Shown here: in pieces, positions 1 to 13,199 of the stretch
How the letters are laid out: each line of letters starts with the position of its first letter
Position numbering within the stretch: position 1 is the stretch's first letter
Source: Siderastrea siderea
Taxonomy: Eukaryota; Cnidaria; Anthozoa; Scleractinia; Rhizangiidae
Reading direction: 5' to 3'
NCBI GenBank assembly: GCA_964030785.1
Contig: OZ034972.1
Span: 14,331,231 to 14,395,230, forward strand
Length of the DNA stretch: 64,000 bases
Made by a program: the position numbers and the translations under genes
Notes under the pieces: model-generated
The model's input: only the letters and a program-made list of their open reading frames with translations
Database searches by the model: none
What the model was told of the DNA's origin: nothing

Positions 1-249
1 TGCATCAGTTAAAGTATGAAGGTGAAAACTGAAAATAAAAATGAGTTTGGCTTAATACTCTAACTCGGCCGACACATGATTTGCAGTGAGTGAAAGCTCT
101 CAAGGTTATCCCTCGCTTATTGGACCTTAATATTATATATTTCTTGTTTTCTGTCATACCAATGATGCAGGTTGTCAAAATTCAAATATGTGAATGATCA
201 TATGCATTGCATGTTTTGTCCCAAACTAAGGTCATGTTTTTGCGTGATT

Positions 250-489
250 TACCATATTTACTCGAATAAGCGCCGCCCCCAAACAAGTGCCGCCCTCGAA
301 TAAGCGCCGCATTTGCGACAAAAAAGTTAGTAAGTGCAAGTAGTCTGGGTTCAGCGTTTTTTTTCTTTGCTGCGTCCAATTTTTGAATAAGCGCCGCCCT
401 CAAATAAGAGCCGCCCTCGAGTAAGCACCGCATTTGAGGCGCGAAAAATTTAATAAGCGCCGCGGCGCTTGTTCGAGTAAATATGGTAT
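250..489. mobile_element. MITE with TACCATATTTACTCGAA termini
   Basis: The two ends are inverted copies of TACCATATTTACTCGAA followed by (T)AAGCGCCGC; the interior repeats the AAGCGCCGC word several times. There is no coding capacity. The counterpart in copy B starts at about 36660 but has lost its right terminus and carries an extra insertion. Confidence 0.65.
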
Positions 490-835
490 GTGTATGCTTG
501 ATGCAATCGTGTACACAGGTGACATACATACAACCCAAGCAATTCTCTCAACTTGGTGAATCATTTTCATGAACTAATAATTATAGCAGTTTGATATATA
601 ATATTAAATCTAATATATGCTGCCTACCGCTTTCTACTTAAGTTTCTGGTTTCATTATGAAGCCTGATCACCATTCTGTTCTCCGTGGCTCTCTACTCTT
701 GGAATTACAGAGAAATACATATGTATTTACTTCTGCAGTCTTCTGATCATTACACTCCTTGATAGATGAAATGGACTGAAAGCTACCAATGAGCACTTGC
801 TCAACCCCATGCCTAGCATGACAGTGATCTTTTCT

Positions 836-3800
836 TTTCAAACATGAATCCCTGCATGTTGAAGAAGAAAATTAATGATTTTCATTAAATTCAACCAAGA
901 TTCAACTTGATTTGTCAGGTACATGGGAATTAACAATGAATCCTGATTATAGTGATGTGGCCATGGCCTCTCAACAGCTAGTTTAATTGGGGAGAACTGT
1001 AGGTGATAAACTATTAAAAGAATAAAGCAAAGAGAAGGGCAGTCAAAATTGTATTTGAAACCCAGGGTCTGAGGGAGAACAGAAGTTACTGTAATTTTTA
1101 AACACAAAGCCAAAAAGGGCCTTCTTTGATAACTGCAGCCTTTTGGGAGCTGGTTAGGTCTTGACCCTCAGGTACAACACCATTTATCACAGTCATACTG
1201 CTAAGGGAACTAGAGTCAGTTATGGACACATTTAAAGTGGTTCTAACTTTTGAGTCTGAGGATGAAAACGTATGGTTTGACCATTCAAATGAAACTTCTT
1301 CAGCAGTACTTTAACATAGTGCTATATCAGGAATTTCTGACTTGTCTTGAACTGCTTGAATTCTCATTCTGGGCACTACTGGGAGTAAAAGGGTAAACTA
1401 GTTCAAATTAGCTATATGAAGAGAACTTTAAAGTCATACGTCGAAAAACAGGAATCAAATAAATGGGTTCTAAGATGATCAGCTTCTTGCACTGGCCATC
1501 ATCATACATGCAGCTTCTGGTACTGTCGCTTAGAATATTATTAAAACTGAACATAGAACAGAGAACTCACCATTTGCAAAGCTTGAAAATTGTTGCATGG
1601 TGTCTGAGAACACATTATTTGGTCTCTGTCACTGTGGTACACCACCCAAAAGAAATCAGACAAATAAGTTGGAAACAAATTATTTGAATTCGATCATTGA
1701 AAAAGGTTGGTTGGTCGGTCAGAATTTTCGGTGCTTTCCTTATGACAAGCCAGCATTATTGACACACTAATATTTTAAAACCAAAAAGAGAAAGGCAGCC
1801 AAAATTGTACTTGAAATCCAGGGTCTGAGGGAGAACAGAAGTTGCTGTAATTTTTAAACAGAAAGCCAAAAAGGACCTTCTTTGACAACTGCAGCCTTTT
1901 GGGAGCTGGTTAGGTTTTGACCCTCAGGTACAACACCATTTATCACAGTCATACTGCTAAAGCAGAGGGAACTAACAATGTTTTATCCCTTTCACTCCCA
2001 GAGTCAGTTATGGACACACTTAAGGTGGTTCTAACTTTTGAGTCTGAGGATGAAATCGTATGGTGTGACCATACAAATGAAACCACTTTAGCATTACTTT
2101 AACATAATGCTATATCAGGAATTTCTGACTTGTCTTGAACTGCTTGAATTCTCATTCTGGGCTCTCCTGGGAGTAAAAGGGTAAACTAGTTCAAAGCTAT
2201 ATAAAGAGAAATTTAAAGCCATACATCAAAAAACAGGAATCAAATAAATGAGTTCTAAGATGATCAGCTTCTTGCACTGGCCATCATCATACATACAGCT
2301 TCTGGTACTGTCGCTTAGAATATTATTAAAACTGAACATAGAACAGAGAACTCACCATTTGCAAAGCTTGAAAATTGTTGCATGGTGTCTGAGAACACAT
2401 TATTTGGTCTCTGTCACTGTGGTACACCACCCAAAAGAAATCATACAAATAAGTTGGAACAAATTGGGACTTCAACATTCCTGGCTGCAAGAGCTGATAA
2501 ATTTCTTAGTAACAAAATTGTGTATTATGAATGAAGGATCAGTTCAAGTGTAGAACAAGCTACTCAATTTCTACGAACGAATTCGATCGTTGAAAAAAGG
2601 TTGGTTGGTCGGTCAGAATGCATGTAACAAACCCTAGCTTATTCGGTGCTTACCTTATGATAAGGTAGCATCATTGACACACTAATATTTTAAAACCAAA
2701 AAGAGAAAGGCAGCCAAAATTGTATTTGAAACCCAGGGTCTGAGGGAGAACAGAAGTTGCTGTATTTTTAAACAGAAAGCCAAAAAGGGCCTTCTTTGAT
2801 AACTGCAGCCTTTTGGGAGCTGGTTTAAGGTTTTGACCCTCAAGTACAACACCATTTATCACAGTCATACTGCTAAAGCAGAGGGAACTAACAATGTTTT
2901 ATCCCTTTCACTCCCAGAGTCAGTTATGGACACATTTAAAGTGGTTCTAACTTTTGAGTCTAAGGATGAAATCGTATGGTTTGACCATTCAAATGAAACC
3001 TCTTTAGCAGTACTTTAACATAGTGCTATATGAGGAATTTCTGACTTGTCTTGAACTGCTTGAATTCTCATTCTGGGCACTCCTGGGAGTAAAAGGGTAA
3101 ACTAGTTCAAAGCTATATGAAGAGAACTTTAAGGCCATACGTCGAAAAACAGAAATCAAATAATTGAGTTTATAAGATGATCAGCTTCTTGCACTGACCA
3201 TCATCATACATACAGCTTCTGGTACTGTCGCTTAGAATATTATTAAAACTGAACATAGAACACAGAACTCACCATTTGCAAAGCTTGAAAATTGTTGCAT
3301 GGTGTCTGAGAACACATTATTTGGTCTCTGTCACTGTGGTACACCACCCAAAAGAAAGCAGACAAATAAGTTAGAACAAATTGGGACTTCAACATTCCTG
3401 GTTGCAAGGGCTGATTAATTTCTTAGTAACAAAATTGTGTATTATGAATGAAGAATCAGTTCAGGTGTAGAACAAGCTACTCAATTTTCTACGAACGAAT
3501 TCAAATAGGTTGGTTGGTCGGTCAGAATGCATGTAACAAGCCCTAGCTTATTAGGTGCTTTCCTTATGACAAGTCAGCATCATTGACACACTAATATTTT
3601 AAAACCAAAAAGAGAAAGGCAGCCAAAATTGTATTTTAAACCCAGGGTCTGAGGGAGAACAGAAGTTGCTGTAATTTTTAAACAGAAAGCCAAAAAGGAT
3701 CTTCTTTGACAACTGCAGCCTTTTGGGAGCTGGTTAGGTTTTGACCCTCAGGTACAACACCATTTATCACAGTCATACTGCTAAAGCAGAGGGAACTAAC

Positions 3801-6370
3801 AATGTTTTATCCCTTTCACTCCCAGAGTCAGTTATGGACACACTTAAAGTGGTTCTAACTTTTGAGTCTGAGGATGAAATCGTATGGTGTGACCATACAA
3901 AAGAAACCGCTTTAGCATTACTTTAACATAATGCTATATCAGGAATTTCTGACTTGTCTTGAACTGCTTGAATTCTCATTCTGGGCTCTCCTGGGAGTAA
4001 AAGGGTAAACTAGTTCAAAGCTATATAAAGAGAAATTTAAAGCCATACATCAAAAAACAGGAATCAAATAAATGAGTTCTAAGATGATCAGCTTCTTGCA
4101 CTGGCCATCATCATACATACAGCTTCTGGTACTGTCGCTTCGAATATTCAGTCGAGGGAACAAGTGCCATTTGATGGCGAAATCTTTTCTCCGAGAAAAG
4201 ACTGAGCCCACGATTTTCGGCATTTGGCCAGTGGCTATTCAGACATGAATCCTCGAGGGTCCTCGAGGTCTCGGTCACCTCGAGTGAAATATTTAAAGAA
4301 GTCTGTTTAATTAACTATTTAACTTGAAGGCCAGTTTATTGTTACTTCGAAAAACGGATAACCCTCAATTTGGAAAAAAAGCAGACTGTTTGAAAATATT
4401 TATCAGGACAAACTACGTGCTCGCTATTAGAGTTGGGTGACATCTATTTTGATTGTGACGGTCCGCACAGGTAAGAGCCAGTGTTAAAATGAGTTCACAA
4501 GTCGACTGAACGAGTGGTCTCTGAAATATCTTGAGCATGGAATGGATGGGGAAACAAAACTACCACTCAGCGAACACTGATTGCTACCAACAACAACAAT
4601 TTTGCCGTCGTGCTATCAGTAGATCCGCGCGTAATCCATTGTTAGGACCGAACTGATTTAAAGCTTACACAGGCTTACGGATTCAGATTCGCGGTATTCT
4701 TGTTCTTGTCAATTTTTAAATTAAAACACTATTTCAGTCTTGATAATGATGTCAGCGATATCGAAACATTGTCTTGCTTTAATTTTTGTATTTATAGCAA
4801 AATGCTTGAGCAAACGAGCAGTAGTTTGTCTTGAAACTGAAGAATTATGAACTGTAACCGAATTATAATACTTCAGTTTCAGGTCGGTTTTTGTGGATTT
4901 AATGTCGATGTTCAATATGAATTCCTTCTGAGCTTGAATAATAAAGAATTACAGATGTGTTTGTCTTGGAAGGCGTTTCTCTGTGGGTCATAAACGAAGT
5001 CAGTAACACTAATAAACACTTGAGAATTATTGACGAAAAGAATCAATACAACATGCGGACCGCTGAGGAAACAACAAGTTTAGCTCTTGTTTTTTGTTCA
5101 GGTAAGAAAGCCCGTTATTTTAGCAGTGTTTTCTGGTGTAAAATTAACCTGGATCAGAATAGTGGCCATTGGGAATAACGCAGAATCTTAATAAGGCTTT
5201 TAAAGCTTTGAAAATGGAGAATTGCTTTGTTCTCTAGCCGACAAGTGCAAGAAGAATTTCTTGCAATCAGCTGTTTTCCACTCCGTAAGTCAAATTTTTC
5301 TTCAGTTTATGCATGAATGTGAATAAGGATGGGGAAAATATTTAACTTGTGTAGGATAATCGCTTCACCACAATAATGCAGCGAGGTGTAAATACAGGTT
5401 CGAAGCACTTTTATTAATATAAGCTTAATTATTTCTTTTCTCGTGCCTTCGTGGAAAGCTGTCTTCAATCAGGTCAAAACCACGAGTGAATCGCGTTTAA
5501 CCCGAGTTTAACTGCCTTACTTAAGATCAGGTAACCTTCTTTTCTATCGGATCTTTTACGTGCTTCAAGCAACGCTATATTTCAGCCTTGGAAAGCCCTA
5601 AAAACAACTGAATGGTATTGCAATTTAGTGTTGCCCCACGGCGAGATAAATAAAGAACAATCTGAATATGTAACCAATAAAGCTTCAATAGAATATCTTT
5701 AACCATTATTCAACAGTAACGCAAAAATTTCAGAATCTCCAACAGCCAAACTTCTCGCTGATACTGCCAAAGCATGACTGGAAGTAAGCTTATCGCCTGC
5801 AGATTCCTCCGTGCTAGGGACGCCATGTTTAAAACTTGAAAACATTTTCTTTCATTTTTCTGCGCGAGTTCGTAGTTCTTTCTGATTGGACAATTTAAAT
5901 GGGAGCTTCTTCGGGCCCCTTCGGGCTTCTTCGGGCATAGATACGAAAATTGACCAAACGAAGTACTTGTTCCCCCGACTGTATTATTAAAACTGAACAT
6001 AGAACACAGAACTCACCAATTGCAAAGCTTGAAAATTATTGTACAGTATGGTGTCTGAGAACACATTATTTGGTCTCTGTCACTGTGGTACACCACCCAA
6101 AAGAAATCAAATAAGTTAGAACAAACTGGGACTTCAACATTCCTTGCTGCAAGAGCTGATTATTTTCTAAGTAAAAAAATTGTATATTATGAATGAACGA
6201 ATCTGATCGTTGAAAAAGGTTGGAAAACCACCTTCCAATCGCAAATTCGAGTTAAGTACGGATAAATAGTGCATAAAAATATCCAAGGATCGGTCAGAAT
6301 GCATGTGACCAGCCCCAGCTTCATCGTCGGTTTCCTTATGCCAAGCTAGCATCATTGACACACTAATATT
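836..6370 (+). repeat. ~0.9-kb tandem array, copy A (about four units plus a partial unit)
   Basis: The word GGGAGCTGGTT recurs near 1145, 1901, 2815 and 3725, giving spacings of about 756, 914 and 910 bp. The array is interrupted by a 1.83-kb transposon at 4149 and its last partial unit resumes at 5986. Each unit contains a shorter inverted-repeat element of about 200 bp, for example near 1975-2190, whose ends read roughly CCCTTTCACTCCCAG and CTGGGAGTAAAAGGG. Small open frames of about 61 codons recur once per unit, but they only reflect the repeat. Copy B has about three units (37350-40300), so unit number differs between copies. Confidence 0.8.
4149..5981. mobile_element. 1.83-kb DNA transposon, CAGTCG termini, TATT target duplication
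   Basis: The left end reads CAGTCGAGGGAACAAGT and the right end is its near-exact inverse (CAGTCGGGGGAACAAGT). It is flanked by TATT at 4145-4148 and 5982-5985. Copy B of the host repeat has the uninterrupted sequence near 39900 (AATATTATTAAAAC), which confirms the boundaries. Only short open frames are present, so it is probably non-autonomous. I cannot assign the superfamily from a 4-bp duplication alone. Confidence 0.8.
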
Positions 6371-7827
6371 TGAAAACCAAAAATAATCTCAAAATGGAGT
6401 TTCAGGAAGACAATGCTTAAGCTTATGTTTACGGGTACGTTTAGAACTCGTTTTAATAAAGTAAGAAGGGACGAGAAATGAAAAACCCTGATTAGAAACG
6501 CTTTAGTACCCTTGTTTGTGGCGCTTTCTATGGTAAATGTCAAAGAGACTTACCTTTGTAATATCCATGTAAGCCTTAGTTAAGTCAAAAAGCAGAAAAA
6601 TTATTCTCCGAAAGGTCTTCCAAACGCAGCGGTATCTTTTCTCTCCCGACTCACTTTGTACGCGTCAGGTCTATCTTGGTTGTGATTGGCCAAAGAGAGG
6701 CATGCCCGGCAAGCGGCGAAAACGGCGGGAAACTGGCTACCTCTGCTCCAGTCTCTTTTCGTCCGGGCGTTAAGCAGGCAGCCATTTTGTTTGATGCGGT
6801 CAGGATCAGTGAAGTTTTTGAAAAGTTAAAAGCCGATCTTTGGGGATCTTGTGAATTTTTGTTCATCTGAGCAGTGCATAGAACTGGTATCTGCCCTAAA
6901 AAGAACTGATCGTAAGGGAAAAACATGAAGGATAAAAAAATCGTGTCTGACATTGGCTGAGCTTCAGAGCAAGGTGAATATCGAACGCCATCCTGCGTTT
7001 TGTAAGTGAACTCGAGCGAACTTCCAGATTATTAAGTGTTTAAAAAACATTGCTGAACCACCCAGTCGACCCAGTACCGTGGTTGGTTTTGAACAAGACA
7101 AGTAAGCAAGTGGAAAGAACAATACCAAAGGTGAGTACATGTACATGTATCAACAGTGTCACAGACACATGTCAGAAACATGTTTTTAACCATTTTGTTT
7201 TTCGTTTTTACGTTTCCACGAATCATGAGAGGCTTAAGCCGGATTAGGAAAATAAATACCCGCTGCTTAGGTATTTTTTTAACCTAAATCTCTGTAGGAG
7301 TTACAACAAGAACCACCCTGTATGTTAAAAAGCAGATCAGAAACATCAATCTTAAGAGAAAGGTGTCAATGCCCACTAATCCGAGGGCGTATTTTCGGCC
7401 ACATATTCTTCTCATATGTCCTTTGCTTAAGGCCGGATATTAATCTTTCGTGGACGTTTTTAGTTAGCATGCAAGGAAATTATTGAACAGTAAAGAACAG
7501 ACCAACTACTTTCCTGGTCCATCCGTTAAATCCAGGTAAATTTTACTCAAGGAGTTAAAGGGACATTGTCACGGATTGGCATGCGCGAACAACACCCACT
7601 TCTGGTCACGCTGATTGACTTCAAAACATTGACCAATCCCTTTTTTGCTCTTTTGGGGGAATCAAATATTTGTTTTCATCCAGAGTTTCTGCATTTTCTA
7701 CCACGACTGGCACCATTTGTCCACGCCATTTTAAATTTGGCACTTCAAACTTGAAAAGTCTGCCTGAATTTTTCAAGTTTCGATTCTAGTAACTGCCGCA
7801 TTTGCTTAGGTGATGTTGTCCCTTTAA
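6371..7827. other. Giant-element interior, no gene recognised
   Basis: This is conserved with about 40300-41770 of copy B. It includes a GC-richer patch near 6650-6960 with overlapping 64- to 100-codon frames on both strands. The frames overlap each other and resemble no family I know, so I do not call a gene. A short CGCC/CCATTTTG-rich stretch could be an old promoter region. Confidence 0.4.
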
Positions 7828-9034
7828 TGCGCTGGTCAATTCGAAACTTCAACATATCCCCCCGGGCTACCCCCCAGGCATTTAACAACTTTTGAACATT
7901 GGCTCCTTCAAATCCTCCCCCCCCCCACCCAACCGGGACCAAAATTGTGTTCAAATGCCCTACCTTTAAGTGCCAGGTTTGATTGTCAAATGCCCCTCCC
8001 AAAGAGCAAAATGTTTTTAGTAGGAATAATACAGACATTTTGAATTTACTCTGGTGTATGGCTTTTAATATAAATCTAACTTCTATATGGCATTGCAGTT
8101 GCCTTTACTAAATGTTCCGGTTGTTTTAGAGTGAGTCAGGTCAATAGCTCCCAACGATACTAAAAATGTAGTCATAAATTTTGTGTATTGAAGGTAGTGA
8201 TTAATACGAGGATCATGGTATAACATAATTCTTGTGACTTTATATGATGTTGCCCTTTTTACCACTGATAGTGTTTAGCTTGAGGTGGTAAAAATTAACA
8301 CAAAATTGATACTAAACAGACTCTACATGTACTTTTCATAAATACAGTGTACCTCCAAAAATACTGCAGAGCTTGTTAAGCCCCTTTTCCGCCAGCCATT
8401 CGCTCATAAAAGCGAGGTCTTTGCCTATAAATTGGTCCGTATTAAACAACCTTGGCGTTAGGCGTCGGACAAAAAAGATTTTAAACTTGGTACTCCCGGT
8501 TCAAATTCCTTACCATACCCTGGCAAAGGTCAAATTCCCCAGCCCCGGAAAGGCCTTTCGTGTCAAATTCCCTACTCCCTTGGCACGGAAAATAGTCAAA
8601 TGTCTGGCAGGGTTCTATCTAGGATTTATCGTTTGGGGGGAAAAGTCCCGAGTGGCCGAAGGCCACGAGCTTCCTAGGGGGGCCCGGGGGCATACCCCCC
8701 AGCAATTTTTTGAAATGAGTATGCACTGAGATGCAATCCGGAGCATTTTGAGACACAATTTTGAGATAATGTTTGTAATACTCTATGTTCGTTGTCACAT
8801 AGTGTCCTTAGACAGGGAATACTTCCTTCATGTGCACTGACCTCGTCGTGTCTGGTTGATTTTTCCGATATAGTTACTTATATACTGTAATGATAACAAT
8901 GTTTTCTTTTTGGGGGGGAAAGCTGGGCATTTTGGGGGGAAAGCTTCTACCCCTCAAATACCCTAGATACAGTGTAGAACCCTGCCTGGGGTATGCCCGG
9001 GGGTGGATGTTGAAGTTTCAAATTGATTGACGCA
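7828..9034. mobile_element. 1.2-kb non-autonomous TIR element of the TG..TCAATT type
   Basis: The left end begins TGCGCTGGTCAATTCGAAAC and the right end, inverted, begins TGCGTCAATCAATTTGAAAC; both continue into ACTTCAACAT and then C-rich sequence with CCCGGG. Flanks are TAA and TAC, consistent with a slightly decayed 3-bp duplication. End design (TG, then TCAATT, then a C-run and CCCGGG) matches the large TTA-flanked element at 33687-61501, so this is probably a deleted relative. It carries a nested 377-bp element. Confidence 0.65.
8608..8984. mobile_element. 377-bp MITE with CAGGGTTCTA termini, nested
   Basis: The ends are CAGGGTTCTA inverted repeats. Flanks are TCTGG and CCTGG here and a clean CCTGG/CCTGG pair around the orthologous copy at 42795-43162. 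The CAGGG terminus is hAT-like; a 5-bp rather than 8-bp duplication is unusual for classical hAT elements. Confidence 0.65.
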
Positions 9035-11120
9035 TACATGTAACAGATGAATTACTGCACAATAAACCTTTCTTAGACTGGTGAGGAAATCATTTATTTT
9101 TGGCTCGTGCACAAGGAAATTATTGAACAGTAAATAAAAGGCAAACTAATGCCCTGGTCCATCTGTTAAACCCAGGGAAATTTTACCCAAGGAGTTAACA
9201 GATAAATTACTGGACAATACTGGGGCCTTTCTTTGGCAAAGAAAATCTGTCATTTTGACCCTAGAGTTATATGGGTTTTATTTGTGTCTTAATAGCAATG
9301 CAAATATTATTCGTTACTTGCAATTGTGCCTACAAGACTGAGCTAGTACATCTCAGTTGAGGTTTATGTTGACCGGTGTAAACCATAAAATCAGTATTCT
9401 TCCATAATGCCCACCAGAATGTATTTTCTTACTTTGTAGCAAAAACTGTTATAGAAGATGTTTTCTGCTCCAAATTATGCTGTACATGTAGATCACAATA
9501 AACTCGTTACACCTTAAACCTTTGTCATAATAGGGTTTAAACTTTGCCGTAAAAGCCCACTGGGTTCTGCTCTCCATGCTTTGCCATTTGTAGAATTTTA
9601 TTTTATCCTGCCAGAAAGATTAAAATATAATATTTTTTGAGTGACTTACCAGATATTGCTGCGGGAAATCTCACCTTACCACACAGATATAGTAAATGTA
9701 AAGAGGTTCAGCTACTTTTTCTGCTAACACTGGAGAGGGCTCTTAAAGGCAGTCAAGTTGAAAAATTTTCCTTTTGCTATAATCGTATGCCAAAATGTTG
9801 CAGAATTACATGGAGCGGAGGGATTTCTCCTATCACGGGTGCTTTGTTATATATTAGCCTTGTTGATTTGCTTTAAAAAATAGTGTCATTGTTGACAGAA
9901 ATAGGGTCTCTAAGGTAATTATCGTTTTATGATACTAGACATATCCAGCAGGAAATTCCTGAAATAATTATATTTTTTTTTACCGCAATGCAGTTAGCAC
10001 ATGATGTTAACAGATGTCAAGCAGAAGAACTCCCACTGAATCCTGAAAAGGCCCACGTGTAAGCTGCTCATCTATCAAGTCAGGTACATGATGTGAGAAA
10101 GCCTTCGTACATGCACATTTGTCAACATTGTGCATCTTGCATCCGATTCGGATCTGAACATGCAGACTTAAAAAACATTATTCCAGAGATATTGAACTCT
10201 GCATGAATAGTTTACTGAGTGAAATTAACCCCTGCCTCCATCATTCATTTTGCCCAAGACTGGGCGAAATGAAGCAGCTTCTAGACAGTTATTTACTTAA
10301 CTACAATGTGGAACATTTAAATTTATACTAGGTCCCTCATTGGTACTTTGGGAATGTTGATCTTTCAGCCTGTATTATGCAGGCCTTCTGATAGTGTGCG
10401 AAAAATTCTTTTAATGATGTCTATAATTTGGTCGAACTAAAAAAGAAATTAAAGCCTTAAAGGGCTAATTATTTTGTTCATTCTATTGCTAATTCTAGAA
10501 CTTTTAATTTTGCTCATATACGTTGTAATTATCTTCTTGAAAATTTTTTCCACTTCGCTTCCTATTTTTGTTCAAAACTCTCCTAATTTCTTGACCGTCC
10601 ATAGAGCATGACACCAAGTAATATAAAGGCTGTCAGTTTAATGAGATATTTAGATAAAACTTTAACTGAAATACAAATTGCTTAGTAAAGTAAGACCATT
10701 TTCTTTTTTAAGGAGATCTTCATGACCTTGCAATTCACAACAGGCTTGCTGCTTCAAATGACCAAGACATGGACTTCATCTCACTGGTATTTCTTTAATA
10801 AATTAAGACAAACTTGTATTCAGTGAACACCCTCACTACTTGCTACTGGGTGTACATGTACAGTGTATTAGAGATAAATTATTCTTCACAGGAAATATGT
10901 ACAGGTAAAAATGAATTTTTGGGGCTTTCCGTAGTTCTGTCCTCTTGATAAAGGGTGTTTGTTCAATGCATTTACATCTGTATGAAATATGTACTATTAA
11001 GTCATTACATTCATAAACAATTTAAACTTACGTTTTGCTATGAAAATGCAGATTACTGCTACCAAAATAAAGACAGTTACCTGTCCTTGCTGTTTTATTG
11101 CATTTGAGATCTTTAACAAC
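9035..11120. other. Giant-element interior, no gene recognised
   Basis: AT-rich sequence conserved with copy B (43215-43480 and 45480-47260). Copy B has a 2.0-kb insertion whose empty site lies near 9291-9300 here. The longest open frame, near 9637-9876, shows no recognisable domain. Confidence 0.4.
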
Positions 11121-11129
11121 AACAATAAC

Positions 11130-11132
11130 AAC
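11130..11132 (+). other. Empty target site (AAC) of the Academ-like element
   Basis: Within an AAC/AAT trinucleotide stretch, this copy reads straight through into AATTTCATTTC. The corresponding site in copy B is split by a 5,958-bp element with AAC on both sides. Removing the element plus one AAC restores equal spacing. Confidence 0.85.
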
Positions 11133-11423
11133 AATTTCATTTCAATAAATACAGTACATATTGCACTGAAGGTGGACGCATTGTGAAATACATCTACTTG
11201 GAACACTTAAGATTTTATTCTCAGGTACAAGTTTGGTATTAAATGAATTGGGGAGTGGGAAGTCTGGGAGCTGCCATAAAGCAACAAGTGTTTACTTGGC
11301 CAGAATTTCATATTCTAGCCCTCTGTAATTGGGGAAAACATTCCAGGCCTTTTCTTGGTATTAGACTCTTAGTTTGTTATCAAGCACTAAAACAGTTTCT
11401 CACATAAATGAACAGGACTGAAA

Positions 11424-11605
11424 TTTCATGCTCGCGTGGTTTTAACTTTATTAAATTTACCAGACCTACAGTTAATCCAAATGACTCTTGACTTGTAACT
11501 AAGGAAAAAGCAGCCGCTGGGACCAGAGTTTCATGGTCACATGGTTTCAACTTATGAAATTTATCAGACCTAATCCAAATGACTCTTAACTTGCTACATC
11601 TTGAA
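11424..11605. repeat. ~105-bp unit in two tandem copies
   Basis: Two adjacent units share TTTCATG, a TTAAATTTA-type core, CAGACC and AATCCAAATGACTCTT. The same pair exists in copy B near 53526-53700, so the duplication predates separation of the two copies. Confidence 0.55.
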
Positions 11606-13130
11606 TAAATTTGTATTGTATCATATAACAATTCACACCTTTTGGTTGGTTACATGTAGCTTGTAATGAACCACTAAAATGGTTTGCCTGCATGTTCACA
11701 GCTTCAGCGGTTTCATTCGTCAATACATGTAGTTGAAAGGATCAAAACAAGCTTTTCTCATTTTCCTACTAAAAATGTCCATAAGGTGGGAAGAGCTTTG
11801 CTTAATCAGTGACCTATTTGAGTTAAAACCAGTGACATTGAAAGAGATAAGCTACTTTTCAGTCCACAATCCATTCGCTTTGCTTTGCCTGTTGGATAAA
11901 CCAACTGAAAGCCATGCACATTTCCCTTTGTTCAGTAAACCAATCAAATTACTTCCTTACAGTTTGTTTGTTGGCTGTTTTACAAATTCTCAGTCTCACA
12001 CAGTAATGTTTTCCTAGCATAAGCTCCATACATGTGGGTGTTAATGTGCTAGAAATTGCTTTTTACACTCACAGTCATATCAAAACAGTTTTCATTGGTC
12101 ACACAATGTTTTTTTGTCTGTATCTTTTGCACAGTATTAGAAAAATAGTTATAAATCAAGGCTGGACAGAACACCCAACATAAAGTCCAGTTGAACTGTG
12201 GTACATGTAGCACTGAAACTAAAATTGCATTAATGGTCCTCAGAATTAACAATCCCTGCCTGCTTTCCTTTCAAACTTTTTCCATGTTATCAAGACGTAG
12301 TCATATTTGTAAAAATATATATATAAATAAGTATAATGCTCAGGTCTACAATTTTTAGGGGTCCCAGGTTTTCAAGGAAAAGCTAAAACAACAATAATCT
12401 CTGGTTTTAACTGAGAACTTTAGTAGACCACTTTCTGGATTTCCAAGTCTTCATAAGAAAGGAAACAGTCATGCCACAAATTCTAAGGCCTCAGGTTCAA
12501 CTCCTGGTTTTTCAAGATTCCTAGTAATACCTTATTTACTTAGTCATTTATGCCCCAAAATCAAAATTCATATTTTCCTTACTAGCCTTCTGTATTTCCT
12601 ATGAAGCATGTTTGGAGAATTGTTTAAACATCAAAACATTTTATCTTTGGTGCTAGTTCCATTATTCTCATTTCCTGTATGTTTGATCAAGTACATAGGT
12701 TGATGTTAAGATAAGAAATTCAATGCCTGTAACACCAGGTACATTTATTACAAAGTGAGTTCTTTTAAGTACTCACTCCCTATAGGAGGCATTTTATTAA
12801 TTCAAAAGTTAATTAGCAAAATACTCGCGCTGCGAAGAAACATTAGATATACTAAATATATTAATATGAAAGTCAGGAAGTTCTAGGTTTTGTAGCTGTA
12901 AGATTACCAAACTAAGTTCAAGTTCCTCTCCAAACTTTTCAGAGGCAAATATCCAGATTTCCTAACCTTTAAAAAATCACACGTTCAAAATACATGTAAC
13001 TGAATTGACAATTCAGTAAGAGTGGTAAAAGTATACTAACTTTTTAAAGATTGGAAATATGGTGGTATTAAATCAAGGTCAGAGTTTTTTACTGGCTTTC
13101 AAAGCTTTTCAGGAAAGAACATACCTGGGC
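11606..13130. other. Giant-element interior, no gene recognised
   Basis: Conserved with 53700-55140. Open frames such as 11733-12017 are preserved in both copies, but they have no recognisable domain and carry frame changes at their ends, as expected from shared DNA rather than selection. Confidence 0.35.
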
Positions 13131-13199
13131 TTTACATGAAAGCCAAGAATTCCTGGGCTTGGCTTACTTGAACTGTAATAGTCAATGCGAAATTTCCAG

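Noticed and set aside
1917..3926. Recurring 61-codon frames (MTLRYNTIYHSHTAKAEG…)
   Set aside because: One per tandem unit, with no conserved domain; a by-product of the ~0.9-kb repeat.
6651..6953. 100-codon minus-strand frame conserved at 40572
   Set aside because: Both copies are near-identical DNA, so conservation is not evidence of coding; overlapping frames exist on the other strand.
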